Assembly: GCF_042433895.1 (NCBI RefSeq)
Contig: NZ_JBHLUA010000021.1
Coordinates: 67,754-131,753 of the forward strand
Length of the DNA: 64,000 nucleotides
Direction of reading: 5' to 3'
DNA from: Mesonia maritima
GTDB taxonomy: Bacteria; Bacteroidota; Bacteroidia; Flavobacteriales; Flavobacteriaceae
Shown: positions 1 to 8,953 of the stretch, piece by piece
How the letters are laid out: every line of letters starts with the position of its first letter
Numbering within the stretch: position 1 is the stretch's first letter
The notes under the pieces: generated by a model
Databases searched by the model: none
What the model saw: the letters and a program-made list of their open reading frames with translations, nothing else
Told to the model about the DNA's origin: nothing
Program-made: the position numbers and the translations under genes

Positions 1-1575
1 ACCGATTTAAATAATATTATCGCGGTTTTTGCTCACGTAGCCGGAAAAGAATCGCATAAAGTAACTACTTTAGAGAAAAGCATTTTAGAAAACATTTCAG
101 TTTCAAGAGATACGCCATTTTTAACGAATGATGTTTTTAATCGTTATCATTCTGAAACAGAATTGATGCGCTACATAAAGAAATTAGAACGCAAAGATTT
201 ATCGTTAAATCATTCTATGATTTCGTTAGGATCTTGCACCATGAAACTTAATGCTGCAGCAGAAATGTTGCCGTTAAGTTATCCGCAATGGGGAAATATT
301 CACCCTTTTGTACCGATAAATCAAGCGCAAGGTTATCAAGAAGTTTTAAAACGATTAGAAGATCAATTAACTGAAATTACTGGTTTCGCAGCTACTTCTC
401 TTCAGCCAAATTCTGGAGCGCAGGGAGAATATGCTGGTTTAATGGCAATAAAAGCATACCACGATTCTAAAGGAGATACTCATAGAAATATTTGCTTAAT
501 TCCTTCTTCAGCTCACGGCACTAATCCTGCCAGCGCAGTTATGGCGGGAATGAAAGTAGTAGTTACTAAATCTACTGAAAAAGGAAATATAGATGTCGAC
601 GATCTTCGTGAAAAAGCGCTAAAACACAAAGATAATTTAGCGGCTTTAATGGTAACGTATCCTTCTACCCACGGCGTTTTCGAATCAGAAATAAAAGATA
701 TTACAAAGATAATTCATGAAAATGGCGGAAAAGTTTATATGGATGGCGCTAACATGAATGCTCAAGTGGGGCTAACCAATCCTGGAAAAATTGGAGCCGA
801 TGTTTGTCACTTAAATCTACATAAAACTTTCGCTATTCCACACGGTGGTGGCGGACCAGGAGTTGGACCAATTTGTGTAGCTAAAGATTTAGTTCCGTTT
901 TTACCTTCAAACCCAATTATTGAAACAGGCGGAACCTCTCCTATTTCTGCAATTTCTGCAGCGCCTTGGGGTTCATCTTTAGTTTGCTTAATTTCTTACG
1001 CTTACATTTCTATGTTAGGCCCAAAAGGATTAAAAAGCGCTACGGAACACGCAATTTTAAATGCAAATTATATAAAGCAACGCTTAAATAATCATTTTAA
1101 AACGCTTTACTCCGGTGAACGTGGAAGAGCTGCGCACGAAATGATTTTAGATCTTCGTCCGTTTAAAGAAAAAGGAATTGAAGTAGTAGATATTGCAAAA
1201 CGCCTTATAGATTATGGTTTTCACTCGCCAACGGTTTCTTTTCCGGTAGCTGGAACAATGATGATTGAACCGACTGAAAGTGAAAGTAAAGCTGAATTAG
1301 ATCGTTTTTGTGATGCGCTAAATTCAATTAAAGAAGAGATTGATGCTATTGAAGATCAAGAAAATAATCTTCTTAAAAATGCGCCTCACACAATGGAAAT
1401 GTTAACCATGGATGAATGGAATTTCCCTTATACACGTAAACAAGCAGCTTTTCCATTACCGTATGTTAGTGAAAACAAATTTTGGCCTTCAGTTAAAAGA
1501 GTCGATGATGCGTATGGAGACCGAAATTTAATGTGTACGTGCGATCCTATTGAAGAATATATGGATTCCGAATAA
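1..1575 (+). CDS. gcvP: Glycine dehydrogenase (decarboxylating), P-protein, 3' part
   Basis: The open frame runs in from the left edge, so the gene is cut by the window; 524 residues of a protein usually near 950 are visible. P-protein decarboxylates glycine with PLP and passes the aminomethyl group to lipoylated GcvH in the cytoplasmic glycine cleavage system. Visible hallmarks are the SxxLGSCTMKLN block near base 220, a glycine-rich HGGGGPG stretch, and the motif LNLHKTF, whose Lys (bases 823-825) is the expected PLP Schiff-base residue. The C-terminus looks complete (GDRNLMCTCDPIEEY). An intrinsic terminator follows directly, so this ends its transcription unit. No gcvH or gcvT is in view. 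Confidence 0.97.
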   Translation, partial: TDLNNIIAVFAHVAGKESHKVTTLEKSILENISVSRDTPFLTNDVFNRYHSETELMRYIKKLERKDLSLNHSMISLGSCTMKLNAAAEMLPLSYPQWGNIHPFVPINQAQGYQEVLKRLEDQLTEITGFAATSLQPNSGAQGEYAGLMAIKAYHDSKGDTHRNICLIPSSAHGTNPASAVMAGMKVVVTKSTEKGNIDVDDLREKALKHKDNLAALMVTYPSTHGVFESEIKDITKIIHENGGKVYMDGANMNAQVGLTNPGKIGADVCHLNLHKTFAIPHGGGGPGVGPICVAKDLVPFLPSNPIIETGGTSPISAISAAPWGSSLVCLISYAYISMLGPKGLKSATEHAILNANYIKQRLNNHFKTLYSGERGRAAHEMILDLRPFKEKGIEVVDIAKRLIDYGFHSPTVSFPVAGTMMIEPTESESKAELDRFCDALNSIKEEIDAIEDQENNLLKNAPHTMEMLTMDEWNFPYTRKQAAFPLPYVSENKFWPSVKRVDDAYGDRNLMCTCDPIEEYMDSE

Positions 1576-1595
1576 ATTTTAGAATTTCTTGTTAC

Positions 1596-1625
1596 AAAAA
1601 ACCCCAAACTTACTTGGGGTTTTTT
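1596..1625 (+). terminator. Rho-independent terminator after gcvP
   Basis: Perfect inverted repeat AAAAAACCCCAA (1596-1607) / TTGGGGTTTTTT, six-base loop, ending in a T run. It lies 20 bp downstream of the gcvP stop codon. Confidence 0.85.
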
Positions 1626-1777
1626 ATTGCTTTATAATTAATAAGCCTACATTTTTAATAAATTAATAATTTAACGGCTTTTAATTATTAGATCAACAAA
1701 AGTTAAATAAAAGTGAGGAATTATGGTTAATTTTGTAAATATATTCCTTAGTTTGGGAAAGATTAAGTAAGCAAAAA

Positions 1778-2839
1778 ATGGCTATAAAAATAACAGGTAT
1801 AGGAAGCTGTATTCCTAAAAACAGCATCAAAAATGCAGATTTTATAAACAGAAAGTTTATGAACCCTGATGGAAGTTCTATTCCCGATTCTAATGAATTA
1901 ATTATTCGAAAATTTAAAGCCATTACAGGAATTGAGGAGCGCCGTTATGCAGATGAAAATTTAACCGCTTCAGATTTAGCTGCAATTGCTGCTGAAAAAG
2001 CTATTGCTGATTCAAAAATAGATCCTGAAACTTTAGATTATATTATTGTTGCACAAAATTTCGGCGATGTAAAATTCAGAAATACACAAAGTGATGCTGT
2101 CCCTAGTTTAGCGACACGTGTAAAATATAAACTTCAAATTAAAAATCCTTCTTGTGTAGCTTATGATGTAGTTTTTGGTTGCCCGGGTTGGTTAGAAGGC
2201 GTTATTCAAGCGCAAGCTTTTATTAAAGCCGGAATGGCAAAAAAATGTTTAGTGATTGGTGCTGAAACACTTTCTCGTGTGGTTGATATTCACGATCGCG
2301 ACAGTATGATTTTTAGCGATGGCGCCGGTGCAAGTATTATTGAAGAGGTAGATGAAAAAGACAACGGAATTTTAGCGTTTGAATCGGCTACATATGCAAG
2401 GGAAGAAGCGTATTTCTTAACCTTCGAAGGCTCATATAATCAAGATTTAAAAAAGGAAACTCGTTACATAAAAATGAACGGTCGAAAAATTTATAATTTC
2501 GCTTTAACGCACGTCCCAACAGCTATGAAAAGTTGCTTAGAAAAAAGTGGAGTTTCAATTGAAAATTTAAAAAAGATTTTTATTCATCAAGCCAACGAAA
2601 AAATGGATTTGGCAATCTGTGAACGTTTCTACAAATTATTTAACAAGCCTGTTCCTGAACATATTATGCCAATGAGCATTGCAGAATTAGGAAATAGTTC
2701 GGTCGCAACGCTTCCTACGTTGTATGATTTGGTCACCAATAATCAAATTGAAAATCAACATCTTGAAAAAGGTGATGTTATTATTTTTGCAAGTGTTGGC
2801 GCAGGGATGAATATTAATGCGCTTGTATATCGGTACTAA
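1778..2839 (+). CDS. 3-oxoacyl-ACP synthase III family (FabH-like) condensing enzyme
   Basis: A 353-residue thiolase-fold ketoacyl synthase III-type protein. The Cys-His-Asn catalytic set can be read: Cys135 in VVFGCPGW, His270 in IFIHQAN and Asn306 in AELGNSSVATLPTL. FabH enzymes start fatty acid synthesis by condensing acetyl-CoA with malonyl-ACP. Bacteroidetes carry several FabH paralogues, including ones in flexirubin/aryl-polyene or lipid-modifying clusters, so the exact substrate is uncertain. The next gene begins 2 bp after its stop, and the following methyltransferase and glycosyltransferase look co-transcribed. The role in that small operon is inferred only. Confidence 0.88.
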   Translation: MAIKITGIGSCIPKNSIKNADFINRKFMNPDGSSIPDSNELIIRKFKAITGIEERRYADENLTASDLAAIAAEKAIADSKIDPETLDYIIVAQNFGDVKFRNTQSDAVPSLATRVKYKLQIKNPSCVAYDVVFGCPGWLEGVIQAQAFIKAGMAKKCLVIGAETLSRVVDIHDRDSMIFSDGAGASIIEEVDEKDNGILAFESATYAREEAYFLTFEGSYNQDLKKETRYIKMNGRKIYNFALTHVPTAMKSCLEKSGVSIENLKKIFIHQANEKMDLAICERFYKLFNKPVPEHIMPMSIAELGNSSVATLPTLYDLVTNNQIENQHLEKGDVIIFASVGAGMNINALVYRY

Positions 2840-2841
2840 CT

Positions 2842-3366
2842 ATGTACGAAAATAATTTTCCAAATAAGCGCTACAAAAATACCTTAGAGTTTTTGGAAAA
2901 AGTGGCTCCTCCTCCAACTACAATTTTAGACTTAGGTGTAGAAAATCCGTTTACGGAATTTATGAAAAATGCGGGATACGAGGTGAATAATACAATTGGG
3001 GAAGATTTAGATCTTGATTTTTCAACTATAAAAAAATCAGATGCTGAAGTTGTTACCGCTTTTGAAATTTTTGAACACTTACTAGCACCATTCAATGTTT
3101 TAAGAGAAATAAAAGCCGATAAATTGGTAGCGAGTGTTCCATTAAAATTATGGTTTTCTTCAGCATATAGAAGTAAAACCGATAAATGGGATCGACATTA
3201 TCACGAGTTTGAAGATTGGCAGTTCGATTGGCTTTTAGAAAAAGCCGGATGGGAAATTAAAGCTCGAAAAAAATGGAGTAATCCCGTAAAAAAAATTGGT
3301 ATTCGTCCGTTGCTTAGAAAATTTACCCCTCGTTATTATATTGTTTACGCTGAACGAAAAAAATAA
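2842..3366 (+). CDS. Class I SAM-dependent methyltransferase-like protein
   Basis: A 174-residue protein. The segment TTILDLGVENPFTEF (residues ~27-41) fits motif I of a Rossmann methyltransferase, and VVTAFEIFEHLLAPFNVLREI resembles the motif IV/post-IV region of methyltransferase type-11 proteins. It is shorter than most class I enzymes, and the first Gly-rich loop is atypical (DLGVEN rather than DxGxGxG). Substrate is unknown. It lies 2 bp after the FabH-like gene and 2 bp before a glycosyltransferase, so a role in modifying a lipid or glycan made by that operon is plausible but inferred. Confidence 0.65.
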   Translation: MYENNFPNKRYKNTLEFLEKVAPPPTTILDLGVENPFTEFMKNAGYEVNNTIGEDLDLDFSTIKKSDAEVVTAFEIFEHLLAPFNVLREIKADKLVASVPLKLWFSSAYRSKTDKWDRHYHEFEDWQFDWLLEKAGWEIKARKKWSNPVKKIGIRPLLRKFTPRYYIVYAERKK

Positions 3367-3368
3367 GC

Positions 3369-4217
3369 ATGCGTTTCTATATTGTTATTCCCGCTCACAA
3401 TGAAGAAAAAGTTATTGGCAAAACGCTACAATCGTTAGTTGAACAAAGCCATTTACCTTCTAAAATTTTGGTGGTTAACGATAATTCTTCAGATAAAACT
3501 GCTGAAGTTGTTAGTGAATTTGCTAAAAAATATTCATTTGTTTCCTTCATAAATAATAATTCATCACAAGAACATCTTCCCGGCGGAAAAGTTATTTTGG
3601 CTTTTCAAGAGGGAGTAAAACAGCTAGATGAAAATTATGATGTGCTTTGTAAGTTTGATGCAGATTTAATTTTCCCTTCAAATTATCTCGAAAAAGTTGC
3701 AAGTCATTTTTCAGCAGATAAAAAAACAGGAATGGCTGGTGGTTTTTGCTACATACAATCTGGAGATCATTGGAAACTTGAAAACTTAACCGATAAAGAT
3801 CATATTCGGGGAGCGTTAAAAGCTTATCGAAAGGATTGTTTTAAGCAAATTGGCGGGTTAAAAGCTTCTATGGGTTGGGACACGGCAGATGAATTGTTGG
3901 CAAAGTTTTACGGTTGGAACGTTAGAACTGATGAAAGTTTAAAAGTAAAACATCTTCGTGCTACCGGAGAAACCTATAATAGTTCTTCAAAATACAAGCA
4001 AGGTGAAGCTTTTTATAAACTCCGCTATGGTTTCCTCATTACTTTAATTGCTTCTCTTAAATTAGCTTTACTGAAGAAAAAACCTGTTTTAGTAAAAGAT
4101 TATTTAACTGGATATTTTAAAGCAAAAAAAAACAAGCTTCCTTTTTTAGTAAATGAAAAAGAAGGAAAATGGATTCGAAAATATCGGTGGAACAAAATTA
4201 AATCGAAAGTATTTTAG
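3369..4217 (+). CDS. Glycosyltransferase family 2
   Basis: A 282-residue GT-A fold glycosyltransferase. It starts with the family signature IVIPAHNEEKVIGKTLQSL, followed by ILVVNDNSSDKTAEV, and has the metal/nucleotide-sugar DxD-type element CKFDADLIFP (residues ~94-103). An acidic region MGWDTADELLAKF fits the catalytic/acceptor site. No membrane segment is obvious. The C-terminus is basic (KKKP, KAKKNK), as often seen in peripheral membrane enzymes. It is the last gene of the rightward FabH-methyltransferase-GT2 group, and its 3' end overlaps the converging phosphatase gene by 4 bp. Donor and acceptor are unknown. Confidence 0.88.
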   Translation: MRFYIVIPAHNEEKVIGKTLQSLVEQSHLPSKILVVNDNSSDKTAEVVSEFAKKYSFVSFINNNSSQEHLPGGKVILAFQEGVKQLDENYDVLCKFDADLIFPSNYLEKVASHFSADKKTGMAGGFCYIQSGDHWKLENLTDKDHIRGALKAYRKDCFKQIGGLKASMGWDTADELLAKFYGWNVRTDESLKVKHLRATGETYNSSSKYKQGEAFYKLRYGFLITLIASLKLALLKKKPVLVKDYLTGYFKAKKNKLPFLVNEKEGKWIRKYRWNKIKSKVF

Positions 4218-5899
4218 TCTTTTTTCAACACAAAAGGTAACACATTTCCAGTCGCACCGTTTGGAAAAGCGATTTCTAACAAAGCTGAAATGGTTGGTGC
4301 AATATCGGTAATTACAGTTTTTTCATAAGTTTCACCGTTTTTTATTCCATTTCCGTAGAAAATTAATGGGGCGTGAGTATCGTAATTTAACGAACTTCCG
4401 TGGGTAGAACCTTTTTCAGGATAAATTATATAAGCAGGATCGAAAATAATTACCAGATCGCCGCTTCTTTTTTGATCGAAACCATTTTGAACTAACGAAA
4501 ATACACCTTCTGTAAAATCATTTTCTTCTAAAGCTGAACGAGTGATTATTTTACTGATATGCGGAAATTCCAATAAAAATTCTTTTAAATCAGTTTCCAG
4601 TTGTTTTCTTGAAATATTTTCTTCTTTTACTCTATTGTAATTGAAGAAAAGTTGATTATTGGAAATATTTTCAATTAAATCGGTTACGCCATATTCTTCT
4701 CCTAAAAAACTGGTTAATTCTTTTTTCATTTCAGCTACATCAATATAACCGGCAGGAATATTTTTAGATTTTAAATAAGCGGGAACATTTATCGCACCGT
4801 GATCTGCGGTTAAAAATAAAGTATAATTTCCTTTTCCAACTTTTTCATCAAGCTCGTTTAAAAGTCTTGCGATATCTTGATCTAAGCGAATATAATTGTC
4901 TTGAATTTCTTTTGAATTTACGCCAAAATTATGACCAATATAATCTGGACTTGAATAACTAATCGTTAAAAAATCTGTGTCGTTATCTTCTCCTAATTTT
5001 TCTTCATTTAAAGCTGCGATTGCAAAATCTGTAGTTAAGTTATTTCCGAAAGGAGTAGATTTTAAAATATCATAACCGCCATTTTGCTCACTTAATTCTT
5101 TTAAATCATAAGGAAATGTTGCGTTTTCTTTTCCTGAAAAACCGAATTCAAAACTGTTTAAATCGCTTCCACTTTCAGTATAATTTTCGATTGGTTTTAA
5201 GGTATTCCAGGTTTTTAAATAACGTTCAGCTTTTTTTGAATTATTAAAATCCATCACCCATTTGGGCAAATTTTCAAGGTAAAATGAACTTGTTATAAAC
5301 TTTCCTTCATCTTTTCCATAGAACCAATAAGCAGCATTTGCGGTATGTCCGGCAGGTAAAATTGCGCCTCGATCTTTAATAGCGATTCCTATTGTTTTTC
5401 CGCGGAATTGCGTATGTAATCTATTTTGATCGCTAATGGTAGTAACTTTCATTAGGTGGGGCGACATTTTTCCGGCTAGAGAACTTGTTCCGACAGGGGT
5501 TACACTTTCATCTCTCGCGCAATAAACTTCTTCTCCCGTAAATTTATCATACCAATCGTTAGAAATAATTCCGTGAACACTTGGCGTAGTTCCGGTATAA
5601 ATAGACGTGTGTCCCGGTCCGGTATAAGTAGGAACATAATTGTAATGATTATTTCTGCAGGTAAAGCCTTCGTTTATCAATCGTTTAAATCCATCTTCTT
5701 CAAAATCATTCCAAAATCGGGTAAGGTAATCGTAGCGCATTTGGTCCACCACCACACCGACTACAAGTTTTGGTTTTTTATTTTTAACGGAAAGCGTATC
5801 TTTTACTGAAGTATTTTTATTTTCTGAAGCTGTTTTTTGAATTGAATTACAATTGGTAAATAAAACAATTAAACTTAGCAGTGCTACAAAATTTTTCAT
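4214..5899 (-). CDS. Alkaline phosphatase superfamily lipoprotein (PafA-like)
   Basis: A 561-residue protein with a lipoprotein signal (LLSLIVLFTNC, lipobox Cys ~17), so it is probably anchored in an envelope membrane. Metal-binding VVVDQMRYDYL, nucleophile Thr in VPTYTGPGHTSIYTG, Asn in GIISNDWYD and the Lys/Arg pair in IAIKDRGAILPAGH match the flavobacterial phosphate-irrepressible phosphomonoesterase PafA, which releases phosphate from organophosphates. Later metal ligands are visible in DYIGHNFG, LTADHGA and STHGSSLNYDTHAPLIFYG. It is a single gene, convergent with the glycosyltransferase and divergent from the MlaE gene. Substrate range within the superfamily is inferred. Confidence 0.88.
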   Translation of the reverse strand: MKNFVALLSLIVLFTNCNSIQKTASENKNTSVKDTLSVKNKKPKLVVGVVVDQMRYDYLTRFWNDFEEDGFKRLINEGFTCRNNHYNYVPTYTGPGHTSIYTGTTPSVHGIISNDWYDKFTGEEVYCARDESVTPVGTSSLAGKMSPHLMKVTTISDQNRLHTQFRGKTIGIAIKDRGAILPAGHTANAAYWFYGKDEGKFITSSFYLENLPKWVMDFNNSKKAERYLKTWNTLKPIENYTESGSDLNSFEFGFSGKENATFPYDLKELSEQNGGYDILKSTPFGNNLTTDFAIAALNEEKLGEDNDTDFLTISYSSPDYIGHNFGVNSKEIQDNYIRLDQDIARLLNELDEKVGKGNYTLFLTADHGAINVPAYLKSKNIPAGYIDVAEMKKELTSFLGEEYGVTDLIENISNNQLFFNYNRVKEENISRKQLETDLKEFLLEFPHISKIITRSALEENDFTEGVFSLVQNGFDQKRSGDLVIIFDPAYIIYPEKGSTHGSSLNYDTHAPLIFYGNGIKNGETYEKTVITDIAPTISALLEIAFPNGATGNVLPFVLKKD

Positions 5900-5957
5900 A
5901 ACTGAATTTTACATTACAACTGCAAAAATATTAAATGTTGTAGCGATTAAAGATTAA

Positions 5958-5989
5958 TTGTAAGTTAAATACTTTGGTAATTATTTTTG
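5958..5989 (+). promoter_or_regulatory. Flavobacterial-type promoter for mlaE-mlaF
   Basis: TTG at 5958-5960 and TATTTTTG at 5982-5989 fit the published Bacteroidetes consensus TTG / TAnnTTTG with a 21-bp spacer. The downstream ATG is at 6018, giving a short leader. Confidence 0.55.
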
Positions 5990-6017
5990 CTATTTTAGCT
6001 TTACAAAAATTCAGTAA

Positions 6018-6755
6018 ATGAAATACCTTCAGGATATAGGTCAATATTTCATAATGATTAAGAATATATTCAGAAGAATGACCAAAGCTTCTGTTTTACG
6101 CCAATTAATTTTTAAGGAAATTGATGATTTAATGATCAACTCTTTAGGAATCGTAATTTTTATATCTTTTTTCATTGGTGGTGTTGTAACTATACAAACG
6201 GCACTTAACCTTAACAATCCGCTAATTCCAAAAAGTTTAATTGCATTTACTGCAAGGCAATCTATTATTTTAGAATTTTCACCCACATTTATTTCTATTA
6301 TTATGGCGGGTAAAGTGGGTTCTTATATTACTTCAAGTATAGGAACAATGCGCGTTACCGAACAAATAGACGCCTTGGAAGTTATGGGAATAAATTCAGC
6401 AAACTATTTAATTTTTCCAAAAATAATAGCGATGCTTACGTATCCTTTTATCATCGCTATTTCTATGTTTATGGGCATTTTAGGCGCCTATATGGCAGGA
6501 GTTTTAGGTGGTTTTGTGGCTGGCGAACAATTTTTAAGCGGTCTTCAAGAAGATTTTATTTCATTTCATTTGGTTTACGCCTTTATTAAAAGTTTCTTTT
6601 TCGCTTTAATTTTAGCGACTATTCCTGCGTATCACGGTTATTATATGAAAGGTGGAGCTTTAGAAGTTGGACAAGCAAGTACGACTTCTTTTGTATGGAC
6701 GAGCGTTGTTTTAATTATCGTAAATTATATATTAACCCAATTATTGTTAAGCTAA
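6018..6755 (+). CDS. mlaE: MlaE-family ABC transporter permease
   Basis: A 245-residue polytopic inner-membrane protein of the MlaE/YrbE permease family. Hydrophobic segments include LGIVIFISFFIGGVV, FSPTFISIIMAGKVGSYI and the terminal FVWTSVVLIIVNYILTQLL. The family signature ELGPTxxxLxxAGRxG appears here as EFSPTFISIIMAGKVG, followed by MRVTEQIDALEVMGIN. These permeases move phospholipids between the inner and outer membranes with an MlaF ATPase and an MCE-domain protein. The ATPase follows with overlapping stop/start codons; the MCE subunit is not in this window. Confidence 0.92.
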   Translation: MKYLQDIGQYFIMIKNIFRRMTKASVLRQLIFKEIDDLMINSLGIVIFISFFIGGVVTIQTALNLNNPLIPKSLIAFTARQSIILEFSPTFISIIMAGKVGSYITSSIGTMRVTEQIDALEVMGINSANYLIFPKIIAMLTYPFIIAISMFMGILGAYMAGVLGGFVAGEQFLSGLQEDFISFHLVYAFIKSFFFALILATIPAYHGYYMKGGALEVGQASTTSFVWTSVVLIIVNYILTQLLLS

Positions 6756-7519
6756 TGATTAAAGTAGAAAATTTACATAAAGGGTTTAATGGCGAAGAAA
6801 TTTTAAAAGGAATTACCACGGAATTTCATCAAGGAAAAACCAATTTAATTATCGGTCAATCCGGATCTGGGAAAACCGTATTTCTAAAATGTTTACTTGG
6901 TCTTTTTACACCTGAACAAGGAACAATTGAATATAATGGAGACGCCTACTCTACTTTAACGCAAGAACAGCAAAGAGAACTTCGGAAGGAAATGGGAATG
7001 GTTTTTCAGGGAAGCGCTCTATTCGATTCGATGACAGTGGCCGAAAACGTGATGTTTCCCTTACGGATGTTTACCAATCAGAAAAAAAAGGTAATGATGG
7101 ATCGCGTTGATGAAGTTTTAGAACGCGTAGATCTTCAACCCGCAAAAGCAAAATACCCAGCAGAAATTAGTGGCGGAATGCAAAAACGTGTTGCCATAGC
7201 GCGTGCGATTGTAAATAAACCAAAATATTTATTTTGTGATGAACCAAACTCTGGTTTAGATCCAAGATCAGCTATAATGATCGATAATTTAATTCAAGAA
7301 ATTACTCGAGAAAACGATATTACTACGGTTATTAACACGCACGATATGAACTCGGTACTCGAAATTGGGGAAAATATAGTATTTCTTCAAAAAGGAGTTC
7401 TGGCGTGGCAAGGAAACCACACACAAATTTTTAAAACCGATAATGAAGCGGTAACCGATTTTGTGTATTCTTCAGATTTATTTAAAAAAGTAAGAGACGC
7501 GCAATTAAAAGGACTTTAA
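6755..7519 (+). CDS. mlaF: ABC transporter ATP-binding protein (MlaF-like)
   Basis: A 254-residue ABC ATPase. Walker A is IIGQSGSGKTVFLK, the Q-loop is GMVFQGSALFDSMTV, the signature is ISGGMQKRVAIARAIV, Walker B is YLFCDEPNSGLDP and the switch His is in VINTHDMNSV. The start chosen is the ATG that overlaps the permease stop (TAATG), because an in-frame extension upstream would lie inside mlaE. The overlap implies translational coupling and a joint lipid-transport role with the permease. Confidence 0.93.
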   Translation: MIKVENLHKGFNGEEILKGITTEFHQGKTNLIIGQSGSGKTVFLKCLLGLFTPEQGTIEYNGDAYSTLTQEQQRELRKEMGMVFQGSALFDSMTVAENVMFPLRMFTNQKKKVMMDRVDEVLERVDLQPAKAKYPAEISGGMQKRVAIARAIVNKPKYLFCDEPNSGLDPRSAIMIDNLIQEITRENDITTVINTHDMNSVLEIGENIVFLQKGVLAWQGNHTQIFKTDNEAVTDFVYSSDLFKKVRDAQLKGL

Positions 7520-7520
7520 T

Positions 7521-8951
7521 TTAGTTCAAGCTTTTTACAATTAACGTATCCAATTTTAATTTATACGCTAACCATTCTTTAAGTTTCAGTTCATTTTTCA
7601 CTTTATCCGCTTTTGATATTTCTTTTTTCCAGCGAAGATCAAATTCAGGAATCGTATCGATTGTATTGAAATTTGAAACCAATTTATCAGCATAGCTAAA
7701 ACTCTCTAACCCTTCATAATTTATTTTGGCTTCTTTCGAAATATTGGCAAACGGAATTTGTTGTTGTTCATACTTTGAGAGTTTTGAAAGTTCACTTTCT
7801 AAATATGAAATACGCTCATCTTTATTCATTAAACTAATTGAATCGCGTCGTTTAAACTCTCGCATATATTGAAGTTGATCAAAAGATTCTGTATTTTCAT
7901 TCTGAAGAATAATTAAAGAAGCGTTTTTTAAATAACCGTAGCGTTTCATCTTTTCACGCCATAATCCAATTACTGAATTCGGAATTTCTTTTCCCATAAA
8001 TGAAACTTCAATTTTAGGATCGTTTCCGGAATTATATTCTGCTACTGTTGCATTTTTCTGAAGAAAAGATTCATTGTAAACCATAAGTTCCTCATCAACA
8101 AACTTTTTTGCATCTTGTTTAAAATAAGATTCTTGAAGCATATTATAAAATAAATATACACTCGGAATCATCACAATAATCGCAATAATTGAAGCGACTT
8201 GCGCAATACGTTTTCTTCGTTTGGAATTCGCATATTTTACCAACGGAAAACCTAACAGTTTCGCTACCAAAAAAGTTGACAAAGCTATAAAAGTTGCATT
8301 AATGGAAAATAAATATAAGGCTCCACCAGCATCTGAAAAATTACCTTCAGCCAAACCATAACCAACCGTACAAAGCGGCGGCATTAAAGCGGTAGCAATT
8401 GCAACACCAAAAATAACACTAGCGATTGTCCCTTTTTTTGTCTTCGCAACAATTAACGCTAAACCACCAAAAATTGCTACCAACACATCTAAAACGGTAG
8501 GGTAAGTTCTTGCTTCAAGTTCGGCATTACTTCCTGTTAAGGGCGAAATCGTAAAATATAAAAAGGCTGTGAGCACACTTAAGCCAACCATTACGCCTAA
8601 GTTAATAAGTGATCTTCGTAAGGTATCAATATCATTAATTGCAACGGAAAGCCCTATACCAACAATTGGCCCCATTAAAGGTGAAATAAGCATCGCACCA
8701 ATAATTACAGCGGTACTACTTACATTTAACCCGATGGATGCTACAAAAATTGAAAAAATTAAAATCCACGCGTTATGACCTTTAAACGGAATATCTTTTT
8801 TAACCGCCTCAATGGTAGAATCGCGGTCGGTATCGCTACGAATATCGAGTAATTCAGAAAGAAAACTCTTTAAACTTTTAGCTGTCCCTTTTAAATCTTT
8901 CGATAATTTTTGATTTACCGCTTCTTGCTTTTCGTCTTCAGATGTAGCCAT
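7521..8951 (-). CDS. DUF389 family membrane protein
   Basis: A 476-residue protein with a hydrophilic N-terminus and about six transmembrane segments (residues ~55-275) containing the conserved blocks VIIGAMLISPLMGPIVGIGL and ALMPPLCTVGYGLA, which mark the DUF389 (TIGR00341-type) family. A soluble C-terminal half of about 200 residues follows the last membrane segment. Function of the family is unknown. It is followed after only 2 bp by the manC gene on its upstream side, beginning a tight leftward gene string. It converges with mlaF, with 1 bp between them. Confidence 0.85.
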   Translation of the reverse strand: MATSEDEKQEAVNQKLSKDLKGTAKSLKSFLSELLDIRSDTDRDSTIEAVKKDIPFKGHNAWILIFSIFVASIGLNVSSTAVIIGAMLISPLMGPIVGIGLSVAINDIDTLRRSLINLGVMVGLSVLTAFLYFTISPLTGSNAELEARTYPTVLDVLVAIFGGLALIVAKTKKGTIASVIFGVAIATALMPPLCTVGYGLAEGNFSDAGGALYLFSINATFIALSTFLVAKLLGFPLVKYANSKRRKRIAQVASIIAIIVMIPSVYLFYNMLQESYFKQDAKKFVDEELMVYNESFLQKNATVAEYNSGNDPKIEVSFMGKEIPNSVIGLWREKMKRYGYLKNASLIILQNENTESFDQLQYMREFKRRDSISLMNKDERISYLESELSKLSKYEQQQIPFANISKEAKINYEGLESFSYADKLVSNFNTIDTIPEFDLRWKKEISKADKVKNELKLKEWLAYKLKLDTLIVKSLN

Positions 8952-8953
8952 TT